A DNA stretch of 64,000 nucleotides from assembly GCF_036763085.1 (NCBI RefSeq), contig NZ_JBAIYU010000010.1:823591-887590 (forward strand). Direction: 5' to 3'. A program made the translations under genes and the position numbers. Of the stretch, positions 17,170 to 24,799 are shown piece by piece. This DNA comes from JBAIYU01 sp036763085 (GTDB lineage: Bacteria > Bacillota > Negativicutes > DSM-1736 > Dendrosporobacteraceae). The notes beneath the pieces are model-generated. The model searched no databases and had not been told where the DNA came from. It saw only the letters and a list, made by a program, of their open reading frames with translations. Each line of letters starts with the position of its first letter. Position 1 is the first letter of the stretch.

Positions 17170-17193
17170 CCTTAGATAATTCATTGACAAGGT
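17170..17193 (+). repeat. Right copy of imperfect direct repeat (possible attachment site)
   Basis: Partner of 8809-8833: both contain AATTCATTGACAA preceded by CTTAG and followed by GGT. It lies just outside the primase leader. See the caution given for the left copy. Confidence 0.25.
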
Positions 17194-17488
17194 ACCTTAC
17201 GCTCTAGTCGTTAGGTATCTAACGTCAATCACAACCACCCACCTAATCCAGAAGCACTTAATTTGACTCCACCAATATTAAACATTAACACGCTAATTTA
17301 ATTTCCTAAATTCAATCACCTAGAAATATTAAAAATTGTTTATTTAATATTTCCATCATAATCCAAATGCGAAAAAAACGTTACTGTTCTACAGACAACT
17401 ACGGTTCGCCATTTCTGAATTTACAAAGCTATCAATGATAAATATGGACAAAACCTGTTTCGGATTGAAAATAAGACCAAAAAGCAAA

Positions 17489-17519
17489 GCCTCACCCCCG
17501 CGTTTTTCAGGGTTGAGGC
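17489..17519. terminator. Terminator after nuclease-like gene
   Basis: GCCTCACCC pairs with GGGttGAGGC around a 12-nt loop; AATTTTT follows on the plus strand and CTTTGC on the minus strand. It closes the 17625 gene and sits next to conserved motif copy A. Confidence 0.65.
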
Positions 17520-17520
17520 A

Positions 17521-17556
17521 ATTTTTCACCACTAGAGGTGCTACGGTTCTCTGTAT
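17521..17556 (-). ncRNA. Conserved 3'-UTR motif, copy A
   Basis: This block resembles 19026-19062: both begin TTTTTCACCA, carry GGTTCTC or AGTTCTC, and end TGTAT or CGTAT. A CACC/GGTG stem is possible here (17527-17530 with 17537-17540). Both copies lie 65-100 nt past a stop codon and beside the terminator hairpin. Confidence 0.45.
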
Positions 17557-17624
17557 TGGATTTAATCACGAGATTAACCGCGGTATTTTTCTACTACACC
17601 ATACCTAAAATTAGTTGTTTATCG

Positions 17625-18530
17625 TTATAAAGAGGTTAGAAATGAGCTTCCATTTTTCATTTCTTGAGATTGAATACCTATGGCTTTAAGAATAAAAGCA
17701 TCTTCTTTGGCACGTAAAAAATACCATGCTTTAATAAAACTATAATAATCATCGACACTTCGTTGATCTAAACCAAACATTTCGGGATAAGCAATAGAAT
17801 CTTCCAATTTCAACTTCATGTCTTCTGTTATTTCTCCACTTCTATGTAATTTTTTAATTTCTTTCATGCATACTTCATAACTATGTTCTCCTGTCAAATG
17901 ACGTAAATATGTTATGACTTTAGAGTATTGACCTGCTATAAGTGGGTGAATTATGTCTTTTAATTCATTACAGGTTATTGCCTTGATTTGTACCCCTGCT
18001 GGGATAGTAGTACCTACTATTGTTGCAGGCTCTGGTCTTCCTATCTTTTCATTCATAGTTAAAAACAGTATATCAAATTGCCTAAGGGTTGGATTATAGT
18101 ATCCTGGAAAATTAGCATCTGTCTTAGGAAATCCTACTCCGACAGTATGATACTTCTCATAATAACTTTCAGTTAACCTTTTTCTTTCTGTACTCCATTT
18201 AAATAATTTATATCCAAAATTGGGATTATTATTGGCAATTCTCACTGTATATGCTTCAAAGATAAATCCCGCTATCACAGATACATTTTGGCTTAATGTT
18301 CTAATTGCCACCTTTATACCATCTTCTTTTAGTATAAAGTGCCCAGTTTCTAATGCATCTGATATAAAGTCGTTCTGATATTTGCTTAGCATAATTCTAT
18401 ATCTTTCTTCATTAGAAAAGCTTGGGTGTCTTGTATCCAATATCCCAGCTCCATAAGTATTTAATTTTTCAATAATAAACGGCTCCATTTGAGTTACTTG
18501 CCCACTATTTGTAATAATTAATTCACTCAT
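17625..18530 (-). CDS. Unrecognised protein with PD-(D/E)xK-like residues
   Basis: The 301-residue soluble protein has a GFIFEAYTV helix, then FDILFLTM, then GVQIKAI. The E...D...QxK order and spacing match the core of PD-(D/E)xK nucleases; this is a motif reading only. GAGG precedes the ATG at 18530 by 6 nt. It is followed by a terminator and a 3'-UTR motif that also follows the restriction-modification gene upstream. A role as a restriction or defence nuclease is therefore plausible. Confidence 0.5.
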   Translation of the reverse strand: MSELIITNSGQVTQMEPFIIEKLNTYGAGILDTRHPSFSNEERYRIMLSKYQNDFISDALETGHFILKEDGIKVAIRTLSQNVSVIAGFIFEAYTVRIANNNPNFGYKLFKWSTERKRLTESYYEKYHTVGVGFPKTDANFPGYYNPTLRQFDILFLTMNEKIGRPEPATIVGTTIPAGVQIKAITCNELKDIIHPLIAGQYSKVITYLRHLTGEHSYEVCMKEIKKLHRSGEITEDMKLKLEDSIAYPEMFGLDQRSVDDYYSFIKAWYFLRAKEDAFILKAIGIQSQEMKNGSSFLTSL

Positions 18531-18749
18531 CTGCTACCTCAATAATCTTTTTCAACTATTATAAGGGATGTTCTTTAATTAAGAAATTTTTCGAAGTCTT
18601 GATCAAAGAACTGGCACCTGTAAAATCTCTCTATATTCATCTACCCATCTTACTAGTTCTTGCCTTTTCCTCTCGTCAATCATTAATAGAATTAGTAAAT
18701 ATCAACTAACTTAACCTTATTAGCGTACGTATTACTCTCTATTGCTTTT
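18531..18749. other. Intergenic stretch, no firm feature
   Basis: The gap holds the promoter region of the 17625 gene. A minus-strand frame of 26 codons starting MIDERKRQELVRW near 18690 is too short to support and could be a remnant of the adjacent small gene. Confidence 0.35.
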
Positions 18750-18941
18750 TTAATCAACTCTATTTTTGATAAAATACTTTTCACGTCTTTCAACCCACTC
18801 CACTGAAGGGGCAAAAAAATTCAATTCGACCAATCTAATATTTATATCAAAAAGAATGGACAAGGAAACAGGTTGGTCGCCCCACGACATCCTATCCAAT
18901 ACACTTTTTACAAAGTCATCCTCGACAATCCCTAATTCCAT
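18750..18941 (-). CDS. Small hypothetical protein, possibly a remnant
   Basis: A 63-residue frame (start MELGIVEDDFVKSVLDRM) with a protein-like composition of alternating hydrophobic and charged residues. No good ribosome binding site precedes it, and the length is short. It could be a real small gene or the decayed end of a larger one. It lies between the nuclease-like gene and the restriction-modification gene. Confidence 0.3.
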   Translation of the reverse strand: MELGIVEDDFVKSVLDRMSWGDQPVSLSILFDINIRLVELNFFAPSVEWVERREKYFIKNRVD

Positions 18942-18986
18942 TACAAAGAGATATCATAATCCACAAAATTCCACCTACAGTGCAAA

Positions 18987-19022
18987 GACTCCTGCCAAAT
19001 TATCACAAATCTGACAGGAGTC
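18987..19022. terminator. Terminator after restriction-modification gene
   Basis: GACTCCTG pairs with CAGGAGTC around a 20-nt loop; TTATTTTT follows on the plus strand and TTTGC on the minus strand. Confidence 0.6.
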
Positions 19023-19025
19023 CTT

Positions 19026-19062
19026 ATTTTTCACCATTACCAGTGATACAGTTCTCCGTATC
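19026..19062 (-). ncRNA. Conserved 3'-UTR motif, copy B
   Basis: Second copy of the block at 17521-17556. Here GATAC pairs with GTATC (19045-19049 with 19058-19062), and TCAC with GTGA (19031-19034 with 19043-19046). Pairs differ between copies in ways that partly keep the stems, suggesting an RNA structure. Confidence 0.45.
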
Positions 19063-19122
19063 AGGTGAAACGACGAAATTTAGTTTTTAAAAGGAAGCAA
19101 ACGCCCCATCCCTGTACTTCCA

Positions 19123-21525
19123 TTAAATCAATCCATTCAAATTGTTTTGTGCTTTATTTTCTGCAGCTATCATATATTCTTCCATATAGTTCCAATCAAT
19201 ATTATCGTTTTCATCAATAGGCAATGGTATAGTAAAATCTGTTTTCATATGCCTATTTAACTCATCAACAAAAGCTTTATAACGCAATCGACCTTCTCTA
19301 AAAACCATTGTCGCTATATACTTTTTACAATAAATTGACATTTCGGATTGGGGAATCAAAACATTCACATTTTGGCTCGTATAAAAAGGCTTTTCTTGAA
19401 TAAAGCATGAACCTAAATACTCACCACCTAAAGAGATTGTAAGTAAACCTGCATCATATGGCTTTAATCCCTTAATCTCATCAATAAAGTCCGTTACCCC
19501 ATTATTTGCATTTGCACGTCCAACAAAATTAATTGAAGGGGAATTATTGGTCATGCGCACTTTATCAAGCTTCGTCCCACTATCTATTATAAATAATCCA
19601 TCATCATATAAATGAAATCGCTTAAATCTGTGTAAATCAATTACTCTTGGAACTTTCAACTTCAAGGTAGTTACATCATTATCTGTTGATACTTCTGAAC
19701 TATAAAGAACTCTTTGTAAAAGCTTATCGTTGAACTCTTTTACATCAATCCCCTGCTTGTACATCTCATAATCCATCATTGTCTTAATAAAATCTTCTTC
19801 ATGAACTTCAAAAGGTTTTTCAGGCATTTGATATGAAAGATGTTCTGCTGGATTAATTATTTGTCTAGTATTGTATTTGCTATCATTTCCATCATGAATT
19901 GCCTGAATCCAATAATCCTCGATGGCAGCCCATTTATTCTTTATATCCTGTCTTCCTTGATTTTTTATAGTCTCAAGACCATCTTCTTCAATATAGTAGC
20001 CTATAATATTCTGACCATTTTGAGGTTTATGGGCTTCAAATACAAATATTGAAGTTGTTACACCTGTAAAAATGTTTTCTGGCAACTTAATAATGTTCTT
20101 TACAGAATGGTCTTTCAAAACTTTATTGCCATACTTCTTGTCAGTCAAATCCTTTTCAAGCTTTTTTTCAGGTAAGATGAATGCACACATAGTTCCAACA
20201 GGAACATTATCAAGAACTGTCTTTACAATAGTCATACAGCCATAAGCACGCTCAAAAGGGGGGTTCATTAAAACCTTCGTCACACTCTTTGAGTGTGATT
20301 CACCTTCAAGCTTAACACTAATATTTCTAATCCATTTAGCTGCATCTTCTTTTCTTGTATCGAGTTGTTCCAGGTTTGTCTTGCCATCTTTATGAATAAG
20401 CATATTAGCACAAGCCAAAGCATAAATTTCTCTATCAAACTCAATACCATATAGCTGCTTAGCTTTGATTTCTTTTGCTTTCTTGGTAATAGTGCCACCT
20501 GCTTCTGTAATCATGTTGCACATTGACTTAACTAAGAAAGCTCCACTACCACAAGCTGCATCAAGAATAACATCTGTCTGATTAACATCAATCAAACGAT
20601 ACATAAATGATGTTATATGGTCTGGTGTAAACACCTGTCCATGTTCTGATTTTCCTTTGTAACGGTTAAATTCATTGAAGAATATAGCCATTACGTCCTC
20701 ACCTTTCCACTTATCGGAATTAATCAAATCAGAGATTTCAACAACCCAATCAATGAAGTTATCGATAGCTTCCTGATTATCCGTCGTATTCATCTTAATT
20801 TCTGAATATACTTCACACAATAAGTCAAGCTTCTCATTTTGTCTCTTTGCTACTTTTAAAGACTTTGAAAGCTGATTAAGAATTGTCTGATGAAACAGAC
20901 TATATTCAGTCCCTTTATGAAGCACAGCACCTTCTTTAACAGCAACTAAAGCACATGCAGTAAAAATCATTCTATGATTAAGATTCTTAACACCAAACTC
21001 CTTATGAAGACAGTTATTAATCTTCATAGTCAACTCAAATATTCTCTTTTTATCGATCGTATCTGGAACAAAAAGATTAGCATAATAATCTACACGCTGA
21101 AGTGGCGATGCTGGAGAAGGAACTTCATCCATATTCAAAAAGACACGTATATCTTTACCATTGTAAAGAATACCCGCTACCTTTGAATAATGCTTGTTTG
21201 CTATTTCAATGTTCTTCTTAAGTTCATCTTCCCACTTCTTCTTTGATAAATCTTCTTTTTCAGATTTAGTTTCAAGAACAATAGCTACGCTATTTTGATT
21301 ATATGGTAAATACCAACCATCAGGCTTATCACTAATTCCCGCAAAATCTGTTGTTCCTAATCTGGAACCTAACTGAATAAACGTTGTAAGTTGACCAACA
21401 CCAGAAATAAACTCTGATGTATCAACATTATTCCCACTAGCATCAATAAATCCAAGCGTAATACCCGCTTCATTTCTAACCTGGTCTTCTGTTCTGTAAA
21501 GCATGTTCTGCACCAACCCTATCAA
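19123..21525 (-). CDS. Single-chain restriction-modification enzyme (type IIG-like, N6-adenine methylase)
   Basis: The first 100 residues hold a PD-(D/E)xK core: PDGWYLPYNQ (P68-D69) then VLETK (E85, K87). A gamma-type N6-adenine methyltransferase follows, with motif I LDAACGSGAFL and motif IV MNPPF, preceded by the HsdM-like GKSEHGQVFTPDHI. The C-terminal 200 residues look like a target-recognition half (LKVPRVIDLHRFKRF onward). Nuclease, methylase and specificity in one chain is the type IIG layout. The start is a TTG at 21525 or the ATG at 21504; neither has a strong ribosome binding site. No separate HsdS or HsdR is present. Confidence 0.8.
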   Translation of the reverse strand: MIGLVQNMLYRTEDQVRNEAGITLGFIDASGNNVDTSEFISGVGQLTTFIQLGSRLGTTDFAGISDKPDGWYLPYNQNSVAIVLETKSEKEDLSKKKWEDELKKNIEIANKHYSKVAGILYNGKDIRVFLNMDEVPSPASPLQRVDYYANLFVPDTIDKKRIFELTMKINNCLHKEFGVKNLNHRMIFTACALVAVKEGAVLHKGTEYSLFHQTILNQLSKSLKVAKRQNEKLDLLCEVYSEIKMNTTDNQEAIDNFIDWVVEISDLINSDKWKGEDVMAIFFNEFNRYKGKSEHGQVFTPDHITSFMYRLIDVNQTDVILDAACGSGAFLVKSMCNMITEAGGTITKKAKEIKAKQLYGIEFDREIYALACANMLIHKDGKTNLEQLDTRKEDAAKWIRNISVKLEGESHSKSVTKVLMNPPFERAYGCMTIVKTVLDNVPVGTMCAFILPEKKLEKDLTDKKYGNKVLKDHSVKNIIKLPENIFTGVTTSIFVFEAHKPQNGQNIIGYYIEEDGLETIKNQGRQDIKNKWAAIEDYWIQAIHDGNDSKYNTRQIINPAEHLSYQMPEKPFEVHEEDFIKTMMDYEMYKQGIDVKEFNDKLLQRVLYSSEVSTDNDVTTLKLKVPRVIDLHRFKRFHLYDDGLFIIDSGTKLDKVRMTNNSPSINFVGRANANNGVTDFIDEIKGLKPYDAGLLTISLGGEYLGSCFIQEKPFYTSQNVNVLIPQSEMSIYCKKYIATMVFREGRLRYKAFVDELNRHMKTDFTIPLPIDENDNIDWNYMEEYMIAAENKAQNNLNGLI

Positions 21526-21625
21526 AGATTGATTTCCATATATGGAAACACAATTCTTATTTTAAAGAATTATGCGCAAAACCTCAAACAATTGTAATTG
21601 ATTTATGAGCATTTTTTACAAAACA

Positions 21626-21658
21626 ATATCCCTGATAGGACTAACCTACCAGGGATAT
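21626..21658 (-). terminator. Terminator after first cupin gene
   Basis: ATATCCCTG/CAGGGATAT, followed on the minus strand by TTGTTTTG. It lies between the cupin gene and the restriction-modification gene. Confidence 0.6.
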
Positions 21659-21782
21659 CTTCATTAATAGAATAAACTAGCCAGACCTTTTTATTCTAGG
21701 TGTATTTTATAAAAATGTATGTCGAAAATCAATATTCATTATTTTGAGAACTGAATGTGATTACAAAGGGACAGCCAGCTAC

Positions 21783-22236
21783 CTGCCCTTGTTAAACATC
21801 TGCATCTGTTGCAAAGGCCTCTGAGCCCATTGGTGAAATTGTGACAAAAAGGCGCATGACATCTTCGCCGACGTTTATAACCTGCATGCTTTCCTGCCCA
21901 TCAACCTGCATTAACTCGCCAACCTGTAACGAGGTTTCATTGCCATCCGTGACAACCTTGGCATTACCCTCTAAGACCTGCAGGAAAAGGGTTGATTCTA
22001 GATGTGTGTGTCCTGGTAGTATTGCCCCTTTTGCAATGTTCAGAATAAAGGCAATTACATTATCGCTTTTGAAAAGCATCCGTTTGGCGATTTTTTTCTG
22101 AGGATCATGGAAATAATCATTGAAAATAAACTTGTTCATAGATAAATCCTCCGTTAATTTAACTTTAGATTTTTAATATACCCTAATTGGGGCATATATA
22201 ACTAATCTCTTTTCTGCAAAATGCTCGAATATCTTA
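21783..22236. repeat. Long direct repeat, copy 1 (cupin gene plus promoter)
   Basis: This segment is repeated at 31560-32012 in the same orientation, with scattered substitutions and one 1-nt difference in a T-run. It covers the whole cupin gene, its ribosome binding site and about 95 bp upstream. Confidence 0.9.
21792..22139 (-). CDS. Cupin-domain protein, copy 1
   Basis: The 115-residue single-domain cupin has the first cupin motif as PGHTHLESTLFLQVLEG and the second around VGELMQVDGQESMQV. GGAGG lies 8 nt before the ATG. Small cupins of this type bind a metal and often act as sensors or isomerases; the substrate is unknown. It differs from the second copy at 31569-31916 by 6 of 115 residues. 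The shared promoter region carries an imperfect palindrome CCCTAATTGGGG (22181-22192) near the expected -10, a possible operator. Confidence 0.8.
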   Translation of the reverse strand: MNKFIFNDYFHDPQKKIAKRMLFKSDNVIAFILNIAKGAILPGHTHLESTLFLQVLEGNAKVVTDGNETSLQVGELMQVDGQESMQVINVGEDVMRLFVTISPMGSEAFATDADV

Positions 22237-22315
22237 TAGGGAAACAACCATCAACGTGTCATAGTGGATATTACCGCCCGCATCCGAGCATCTAAAAAGG
22301 TACTCAGCGAACTAC

Positions 22316-22501
22316 CTACGGATGGGTAGTTACTGAAAGACCTTTGTCCACCCCTTCGAGCATGTTAGGCTTCACTAGTACTCGCTCACCAGGCTGTATA
22401 TATTTGGACATACCACCTAAATGGGCAAGCAATTCTGTCATGGCTTGTTCGACTACCTGGGGATCGTAGGAATTAGCTTGTACAACTGCTACTTTTGTCA
22501 T
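22316..22501 (-). pseudogene. Truncated DUF362-type protein, N-terminal fragment
   Basis: Starting at the ATG at 22501 (GAGG upstream), about 60 residues (MTKVAVVQANSYDP ... LVKPNMLEG) match the beginning of DUF362 iron-sulfur-associated proteins, which are normally several hundred residues. A stop codon follows after the conserved LVKPN segment and nothing of the rest is present. The break lies next to cupin repeat copy 1, so loss of the 3' part probably accompanied the rearrangement. Confidence 0.65.
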
Positions 22502-22589
22502 ATAGAATACCTCATTCACTATTGTTATTGCGGCTACCTACCCAAAACTATATTTAATCATTTATCCCAGAAGTCCGGGCTACAAGCAT

Positions 22590-22628
22590 AAAAAAACACG
22601 ATTTCAACTGATTGATCGTGCTTTTTTA
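22590..22628. terminator. Terminator downstream of the dGTPase-like gene
   Basis: CACGAT/ATCGTG with A- and T-runs on the two sides, usable in both directions between the dGTPase-like gene and the DUF362 fragment. Confidence 0.7.
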
Positions 22629-22767
22629 TTTTCTTAATAAAGTCCATTGTATTGAAAAACTTGCTTTCGATCCTTTCCATTTAAGGCATTTTACTACTCA
22701 TTATAATATCACCTGACATTACACCACTCCCTATAAACAAAAGATAATTTCATTTCACCTATTTCGC

Positions 22768-24678
22768 TCATGATATATATAAATTTTGAAATTGACTCTT
22801 TGCAAATTCGTCAGTCATACCACCAATTAGATCAGCAATATTTCTCATGAAAATACTATGTTTTAAAAAATCATTTGCTTCATTGCCACTCGAAGCTGTT
22901 CCTTGTAAGACTTTTATTTCTTCTTCAACATCATCTTTTTTCCCTTTTCGAATGTCTGTATAATTGATTCCCAAAACATTTAACTGCTTGTTGATTCTTC
23001 TTATAGTATTATCTGGTAACTGACGTGGATTAGAGTAGTAGGCTTTAAATAACTTACGTACTATATAGGCAGATTTCCCATCGAAACAATTTACTTCTTG
23101 AGAATTAATTATTCGAGTTTTTATAATTTCTTCAATCTTTTCTATAACAAATTTATCATTATCATTAAAATTGATAACTCTTTTATTAATAACAGGATTT
23201 GAAGAAAATGTTGGGTTTTCTTTTATATATGTATTCATATTCGCAAGAGCTTCCGTCGTAAGTCTTTTCATAAAATATCCCAGTATTGCAGGTGTAACCA
23301 CAGCTCTTTTCAAATCGGCTTGATCTATTATATCGCGCTTAATATTTTCAATGTTTGTAATCGATTTTTTTACTAACTCAGTAATCTCTTTAAATCTTGG
23401 ATCTTCTATAGACTTTATTTCTAATTCCTTTATTAAATCATCTATAGTAAATACACCACTTGCAATACCATCATCTAAATCATGTCCTCTTTGTGCAATT
23501 TCATCAGCCAAATCGACAATTTGCCCTTCTAGAGTTGTACAAAAATCATATTCTAAATGCAAGTATTTAGGATCGCCAACAATAAGAAATTCATCTATGT
23601 TAAAGCATTTTGTCAAACACTGTTTACAAGTACGTTTTTCTCCTTTATGTTTTTTTATACCAGTATGTTTTAACATTCCTTCTAATACTTGATAGCTTAT
23701 ATTTAACCCTTCATATTCAATATACTTTTCTTCTAAGTAGTTAAGCAATCTAACCCCTTGGTAATTATGCTTAAATCCCCCAAGATTTTCTGGTTCGTGA
23801 TTGTCAGTTAATTTAACTTTCCCCGATAATATTAAATCTAGTTGCCGTTCTCCCTCATGCCCAAAAGGCGTATGTCCAACATCATGTCCAATTGCTATAG
23901 CTTCCGTTAAATCTTCGTTTAAGTTAAGCTGTCTAGCTATAGCTCTAGCTATTTGGGAAACTTCTAACGAATGAGTTAGACGTTTTCTATAATGATCGCC
24001 TTTAGATGTATCGTATATCTGCGCTTTATCAACTATTCTTCTAAATGCCTTGGAATGAATGATTCTCTCTTTATCGCGTTGAAACTCATTTCTAAAGGGG
24101 TGTGCCGATATCATATTTAGAGGCCTAATACAATAAGCACTTTTTTGAGCTAAATCATGTAAATTTGCTTCTACGCTATAACTATACTCGGCTTTTTGAT
24201 CTTTTATTTCATCATTTACCTTATAAATTTCATTTATTCTTTCTTTGAAACGCGAACTCATTAACTCAAAAACAATGTCAAATAATTCTTTCTTAGGCAA
24301 TTGTTTAATAAAAAAATATGACGGTGTGTTTTCCAATGTATGTCGCGTACCCGATAAGGTGGACGCCTCGTAGAGATTTTTTAGTTCTGCAATTTCGTGA
24401 TCAGATAGCTTTTTATACGCATTAATTTTCAACTTAAATGTGTATTCCTCAGAAGAAGCTTTACCAATCCAGGCCTTTTTAATCGTTCCATTTTGAGGAT
24501 CATATCCTACTACAATAATAGTAATGAAGCCTAGTTGACTTTTTTCAAATAAATGAGAAACCATTTCTCTCTCATTTTCTTTAGTATGATACGTATAAGT
24601 TTTATCTTCACTAAAATATTCTTCTATTTTACTAAATGAGAATTCCCCTATCTTATACTTCCATATTAAAACTTTCAT
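22768..24678 (-). CDS. dGTPase-like HD-domain protein with novel N-terminal domain
   Basis: Residues from about 190 onward carry dGTP triphosphohydrolase signatures: RLTHSLEV (metal H), AIGHDVGHTPFGHEGE (HD), and VDLADEIAQRGHDLDDG (downstream D), plus the FQRDKERIIHSKAFRR substrate segment. dGTPases hydrolyse dGTP to deoxyguanosine and triphosphate, and some protect against phage by draining nucleotides. The first 190 residues match nothing I know, and a cysteine cluster (CKQCLTKC) interrupts the core. I start at the ATG at 24678 (GAGG 8 nt upstream) rather than the GTG 9 nt earlier. The 636-residue protein lies 121 nt behind an SF2 helicase gene. Confidence 0.8.
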   Translation of the reverse strand: MKVLIWKYKIGEFSFSKIEEYFSEDKTYTYHTKENEREMVSHLFEKSQLGFITIIVVGYDPQNGTIKKAWIGKASSEEYTFKLKINAYKKLSDHEIAELKNLYEASTLSGTRHTLENTPSYFFIKQLPKKELFDIVFELMSSRFKERINEIYKVNDEIKDQKAEYSYSVEANLHDLAQKSAYCIRPLNMISAHPFRNEFQRDKERIIHSKAFRRIVDKAQIYDTSKGDHYRKRLTHSLEVSQIARAIARQLNLNEDLTEAIAIGHDVGHTPFGHEGERQLDLILSGKVKLTDNHEPENLGGFKHNYQGVRLLNYLEEKYIEYEGLNISYQVLEGMLKHTGIKKHKGEKRTCKQCLTKCFNIDEFLIVGDPKYLHLEYDFCTTLEGQIVDLADEIAQRGHDLDDGIASGVFTIDDLIKELEIKSIEDPRFKEITELVKKSITNIENIKRDIIDQADLKRAVVTPAILGYFMKRLTTEALANMNTYIKENPTFSSNPVINKRVINFNDNDKFVIEKIEEIIKTRIINSQEVNCFDGKSAYIVRKLFKAYYSNPRQLPDNTIRRINKQLNVLGINYTDIRKGKKDDVEEEIKVLQGTASSGNEANDFLKHSIFMRNIADLIGGMTDEFAKSQFQNLYIS

Positions 24679-24799
24679 CCTCCACACCTCATCTTGTCTA
24701 AATTAATCAATTATTAAACATCTTCTCAATCTATAAAACAAATTAGCATTCTTGCATACCTATGTGAACTGTATTTTTCATTTAGCCTATTTTATGCCT

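Noticed and set aside
22255..22326. Plus-strand peptide RVIVDITARIRASKK ending at a stop near 22329
   Set aside because: About 25 codons without a start; it may be a scrap of a lost gene but could be chance.
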